From Gammaproteobacteria bacterium (GTDB lineage: Bacteria > Pseudomonadota > Gammaproteobacteria > Pseudomonadales > Azotimanducaceae): a stretch of 64,000 nt of DNA. The stretch is taken from positions 1 to 64,000 of the forward strand of contig JAUIAV010000020.1 in the NCBI GenBank assembly GCA_030425195.1, given 5' to 3'. Shown here piece by piece: positions 61,029-64,000 of the stretch. Within the stretch, counting starts at the first letter, position 1. Every line of letters begins with the position of its first letter. Under the pieces are notes generated by a model that was given only the letters and a program-made list of their open reading frames with translations, did not search any database and had not been told where the DNA came from. Position numbers and translations under genes: made by a program.

Positions 61029-62405
61029 ATGGCGGAACTGCAGGTACGGCTCACGGCAGCGGATTTCGAACCGCTGCACACAGATCAGGAGATTCACAGC
61101 CTCTCCCGGCCATCCCTGTCCTACTGGCAGGATGCCTGGATCCGGCTGAAGGCCAACACCCGAGCCATCCTCTCTCTGTACATCGTCCTCGGTCTGCTGG
61201 CTTTCACGGTGCTGGGCCCGCTGGTCTGGGACGTCGATCCGGCAGCACAGGATGTGGATCAGATCAGCCTGCCACCCGGTGCCGACCGCACCGCCACCAT
61301 CGTCGCGCCTTATGCGCCCTGGTCCGGCGGTTCCGTCCTGCCCGCTGCCGAAGGATTGCGCCTGGCCGAGACGCCAAACAGCGAGAACGTGCGTCTCCTG
61401 TGGGATCCGGTGCCTGGTGCTGCATCCTATTCCGTGTACCGCAGCCTGTTCGACGTGGGCGAGGACCGGGCGCTGGGGCTGCCCCTGGTGGACCTCTTCG
61501 GTGCCGACGCCGTTCGCTTCGAGGACCGCCTGGATCTCTCACCCCGCACCTACCACTATTCCGTGCTTGCCCGCGACGCCGATGGCACGGAGCTCGATTT
61601 CCAGACCCTGGAAGTTCAGGTTTCCCGCGTCATCACCGCGGAACAGGCGCTGGAGCGCGGGCTCATCGATTCGCTGAACGACGTGCAGATCGGCGACGAG
61701 GTGCTCATGCCGCTGCATCCGTTCGGTACCGACTATCTCGGCCGGGACATGCTCTCGCGGCTGATGCACGGTGCCCGGGTATCTCTGTTCATCGGCATCG
61801 CAGCACCGCTGCTCTACGTGCTGTTCGGTGTGTTTTATGGCAGTACGGCCGGATTCATCGGCGGCCGCATCGATCAGGCCCTGATGCGTTTTGCCGATTT
61901 CGTGGTAGCGCTGCCGTTCCTTCTGTTCATGATCCTGTTCAAGATCGCCTTCGGCATCGGCCCGGGAGAGTCCGGCATTCTGCCCATGCTGGTGGCTCTG
62001 GTGCTGCTGTCCTGGCCGGCCACATCCCGGCTCGTGCGCGGGCAGATTCTGCAGATCCGCGAAGAAGGCTACATCAATGCCAGCCGGCTGCTGGGTGCAA
62101 AGAACGGTTACCTGGTGGTCCGTCACATGATTCCGAACACCATGGGCGTGATCCTGGTGACCCTGACCTTCGCGGTTCCGAGCGCCATCTTCACCGAAGC
62201 GTTCCTGTCGTTCATCGGCATGGGTGTGGCACCGCCCACACCCAGCTGGGGCAGCATGTGCAACGAGGGCATCAAGACCATGCTCACCACACCGCACGAG
62301 CTCATTTTTCCGGCCCTGTTCATCAGCATCACGGTACTGGCCTTCAACCTGCTGGGCGACGGTCTGCGGGATGCCCTGGATGCGCGTATGAGGTCGACCG
62401 AATGA
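61029..62405 (+). CDS. Peptide ABC transporter permease (OppC-like) with FN3-like periplasmic insertion
   Basis: A 458-residue permease, about 150 residues longer than usual OppC. The first helix (about 46-68) is followed by a large loop. Within it, residues of about 110-195 read like a fibronectin type III domain: LRLAETPNSENVRLLWDPVPGAASYSVYRSL, then PRTYHYSVLARDADGTELDF. The remainder is normal: PFGTDYLGRDMLSRLMHGARVSL, five helices and the EAA loop GYINASRLLGAKNGYLVVRHMIPNTMG. The insertion may contact the binding protein or another envelope factor. It overlaps the ATPase gene (ATGA). Confidence 0.88.
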   Translation: MAELQVRLTAADFEPLHTDQEIHSLSRPSLSYWQDAWIRLKANTRAILSLYIVLGLLAFTVLGPLVWDVDPAAQDVDQISLPPGADRTATIVAPYAPWSGGSVLPAAEGLRLAETPNSENVRLLWDPVPGAASYSVYRSLFDVGEDRALGLPLVDLFGADAVRFEDRLDLSPRTYHYSVLARDADGTELDFQTLEVQVSRVITAEQALERGLIDSLNDVQIGDEVLMPLHPFGTDYLGRDMLSRLMHGARVSLFIGIAAPLLYVLFGVFYGSTAGFIGGRIDQALMRFADFVVALPFLLFMILFKIAFGIGPGESGILPMLVALVLLSWPATSRLVRGQILQIREEGYINASRLLGAKNGYLVVRHMIPNTMGVILVTLTFAVPSAIFTEAFLSFIGMGVAPPTPSWGSMCNEGIKTMLTTPHELIFPALFISITVLAFNLLGDGLRDALDARMRSTE

Positions 62406-63454
62406 ACGATCGCGAAGCCGATTCCCTCCTCAGGATCGATGACCTGGCCGTGGAGTTCGACACCTACGGCGGCATCGTCAAGGCCGTGCGGGGTGTGAGC
62501 TTCGGCGTCGACGAGGGGGAGACCCTGGCCATCGTCGGCGAATCCGGCTGCGGAAAATCGGTTACGGTGCAGAGCGTGATGGGGCTCATCCCCATGCCGC
62601 CGGGTCGGATCACCAGCGGGCGGGCCACCCTCCGGGGCCGGGACATCCTGGGCCGGAAGACCATCGATGGACGCGACATCCGCGGCCGCGAGATCGGCAT
62701 GATCTTCCAGGACCCGATGACGAGCCTGAACCCGACCATGAGCATCGGCGCCCAGATCGCCGAACCGCTGGAAGTGCACCGGGGTTACTCGAAGAAGCAG
62801 GCCATGAACCGCGCCATCGAGCTGCTGGAGATGAGCCGCATTCCCGAGCCGGCCAAACGCGCACGCCAGTATCCGTTCGAGTTCTCCGGCGGCATGCTGC
62901 AGCGAGCCATGATCGCCATGGCCATCGCCTGCGAACCGGCCATCCTCATCGCCGACGAACCGACCACGGCGCTGGACGTGACCATTCAGGCCCAGATTCT
63001 GGATCTGATGAAGGAGCTGCAGCAGGAAACGGGCATGGCCATCATTCTCATCACCCACGATCTCGGTGTGGTCGCCCGTATGGCGGACGAGGTCGCCGTG
63101 ATGTATGCAGGGCAGAGCATCGAACGGGGCTCGGTGGACGACGTGTTCTACCGCTCCGCGCACCCTTACACGCTCGGCCTGAAGGCCGCCATGCCGAACA
63201 ACGATCCGGCCCGCCAGCACAGGCTCACACCCATCGACGGCAGCCCGCCGGACCTCTTTCATCCCCCGGACGGCTGCGGATACTTCGCCCGCTGCCCCTA
63301 TGCCATGAAGGTCTGTGAACATCACGACCCGGACGCCTTCGCGTTCAGCGACGAACACCGGGCGAACTGCTGGCAGCACCACGAGACGGCGCCGGTTCGG
63401 GTGGAAGGTCTCTACTACGCCAACACGGTGACGGGCAGCGGAGGCGCTTCATGA
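62402..63454 (+). CDS. Peptide ABC transporter ATP-binding protein (OppD-like)
   Basis: A 350-residue ATPase: Walker A GESGCGKSVTVQ, Q-loop IFQDPMTSLNPT, signature FEFSGGMLQRAMIAMAIA, Walker B AILIADEPTTALD and H-loop LITHDLGVVA. The C-terminal oligopeptide/dipeptide domain has the cysteine pattern CGYFARCPYAMKVCEHH...NCW, which in the family binds a [4Fe-4S] cluster. The signature has LSGG replaced by SGGM. The ATG at 62402 overlaps the OppC stop; the ORF-track extension to 61400 is antiparallel to nothing real but is in another frame of OppC. Confidence 0.93.
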   Translation: MNDREADSLLRIDDLAVEFDTYGGIVKAVRGVSFGVDEGETLAIVGESGCGKSVTVQSVMGLIPMPPGRITSGRATLRGRDILGRKTIDGRDIRGREIGMIFQDPMTSLNPTMSIGAQIAEPLEVHRGYSKKQAMNRAIELLEMSRIPEPAKRARQYPFEFSGGMLQRAMIAMAIACEPAILIADEPTTALDVTIQAQILDLMKELQQETGMAIILITHDLGVVARMADEVAVMYAGQSIERGSVDDVFYRSAHPYTLGLKAAMPNNDPARQHRLTPIDGSPPDLFHPPDGCGYFARCPYAMKVCEHHDPDAFAFSDEHRANCWQHHETAPVRVEGLYYANTVTGSGGAS

Positions 63455-64000
63455 GCGACGCCGACCGGTCGCCGCTGATCGAGTCCATGGGGCTGACCAA
63501 GCATTTCACGCTCGGTAAGAACCAGACCGTGCACGCGCTGGACGGCGTGTCTCTGTCCATAGCGCCGAGAGAGATTCTCGGTCTGGTGGGAGAATCCGGA
63601 TCCGGTAAGTCCACCTACGGCAAGACGCTGATCGGTCTGCATGACAAGACCGCGGGCGAGGTGGTCTTCGACGGTGAGAAACTGCCTGCCAGATACCACC
63701 CACGCGATTTTCAGCGCCATGCCCGACGCATGCAGATGATATTTCAGGATCCCTATTCGTCCCTGAATCCCCGGATGACCGTGGGCGAGATCATCGGCGA
63801 GGGTCTGCGGCTGCACACGAACGATTCCGGCGCTCAGATCCGGGAACGGGTCGCCGGGTGGCTGGAACGGGTCGGCCTGAACGGCGACCACATGGCCCGC
63901 TATCCCCATGAATTCTCCGGCGGCCAGCGCCAGCGCATCGGTATCGCCCGGGCACTGATCATGGAACCGGACTTCGTCGTCTGCGACGAGCCCATCTCCG
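63451..64000 (+). CDS. Peptide ABC transporter ATP-binding protein (OppF-like), partial
   Basis: The final gene starts at the ATG overlapping the OppD stop and runs off the window after 183 visible residues. It shows Walker A GESGSGKSTYGK, Q-loop IFQDPYSSLNPR, signature EFSGGQRQRIGIARAL and the start of Walker B (FVVCDEPIS). It completes the five-gene transporter as the second ATPase, and together with OppD would power peptide import. The C-terminal domain is not seen. It is not in the ORF track because it has no stop. Confidence 0.92.
   Translation, partial: MSDADRSPLIESMGLTKHFTLGKNQTVHALDGVSLSIAPREILGLVGESGSGKSTYGKTLIGLHDKTAGEVVFDGEKLPARYHPRDFQRHARRMQMIFQDPYSSLNPRMTVGEIIGEGLRLHTNDSGAQIRERVAGWLERVGLNGDHMARYPHEFSGGQRQRIGIARALIMEPDFVVCDEPIS

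Noticed and set aside
61400-62401. 334-codon 5' extension of the OppD-like frame
   Set aside because: It runs through the OppC gene in another frame; the true ATG at 62402 overlaps the OppC stop and starts a normal ATPase.
1-64000. tRNA, rRNA, transposase, integrase or phage genes
   Set aside because: None recognised by eye on either strand; a covariance-model scan would be needed to exclude small RNAs.

Overview
The window is about 64 kb of GC-rich chromosomal DNA packed with short operons. Many stop and start codons overlap as ATGA or GTGA. I see no rRNA, tRNA, CRISPR array, insertion sequence or phage module, and no gene-free stretch longer than about 260 bp. A DUF6316 protein, a DUF3336 patatin, OxyR with both redox cysteines, an MnmH-type tRNA enzyme, a SahR-like ArsR-methyltransferase fusion and a CYP153-like P450 together suggest an aerobic, heterotrophic gammaproteobacterium, probably an environmental and poorly characterised lineage. 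The phylogeny is an inference from gene content only.

Layout. 1-3950: a partial PNPOx-family protein, MsrA, a Sel1-repeat lipoprotein and MnmH. 3960-8158: a cobalt-type nitrile hydratase operon (beta, alpha, accessory protein) translationally coupled to a GH78 rhamnosidase-like protein that seems to have lost its catalytic acids. 8277-10311: an alpha/beta hydrolase and LysR pair, then an intergenic region with two long hairpins, one carrying a G-quadruplex motif in its loop. 10312-16953: enoyl-CoA hydratase, a Rieske oxygenase-like protein with inverted domain order, a CYP153-like P450, a patatin, a DUF4188 protein and a TetR regulator. 16975-26077: an IleRS of the eukaryote-like type, an SMP-30 lactonase, an LLM oxidoreductase, an AhpD-like protein, an MFS transporter, a hydrolase and IPP isomerase. 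26197-31645: a VWA lipoprotein, ECF sigma factor and putative anti-sigma unit, then DMT and MATE exporters.

31700-36973: an oxidative-stress block. A near-perfect OxyR site lies in front of a rubrerythrin, GlpC/HdrD-like Fe-S protein and DUF3501 operon, with oxyR itself convergent at the end. 37557-44148: a TetR-autoregulated operon of amidohydrolase, FAD monooxygenase, epoxide-hydrolase-like, D-aminoacylase-like and two small proteins, which looks like an undescribed catabolic pathway. 44251-48211: a methylation-cycle block (methionine-type aminotransferase, SahR-like regulator with a 9-bp inverted-repeat operator, AhcY).

48242-55727: five exported amidohydrolases around tesB. They include two pairs in which one member keeps the metal ligands and its coupled partner has lost them. 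55889-64000: a MoxR/CoxE-type VWA pair followed closely by a complete Opp/Dpp-type peptide ABC transporter, whose OppC-like permease carries a fibronectin-III-like insertion. The last gene runs off the window. Exported peptidase-like amidohydrolases beside a peptide importer suggest scavenging of modified peptides or amides, but no substrate can be read from the sequence.
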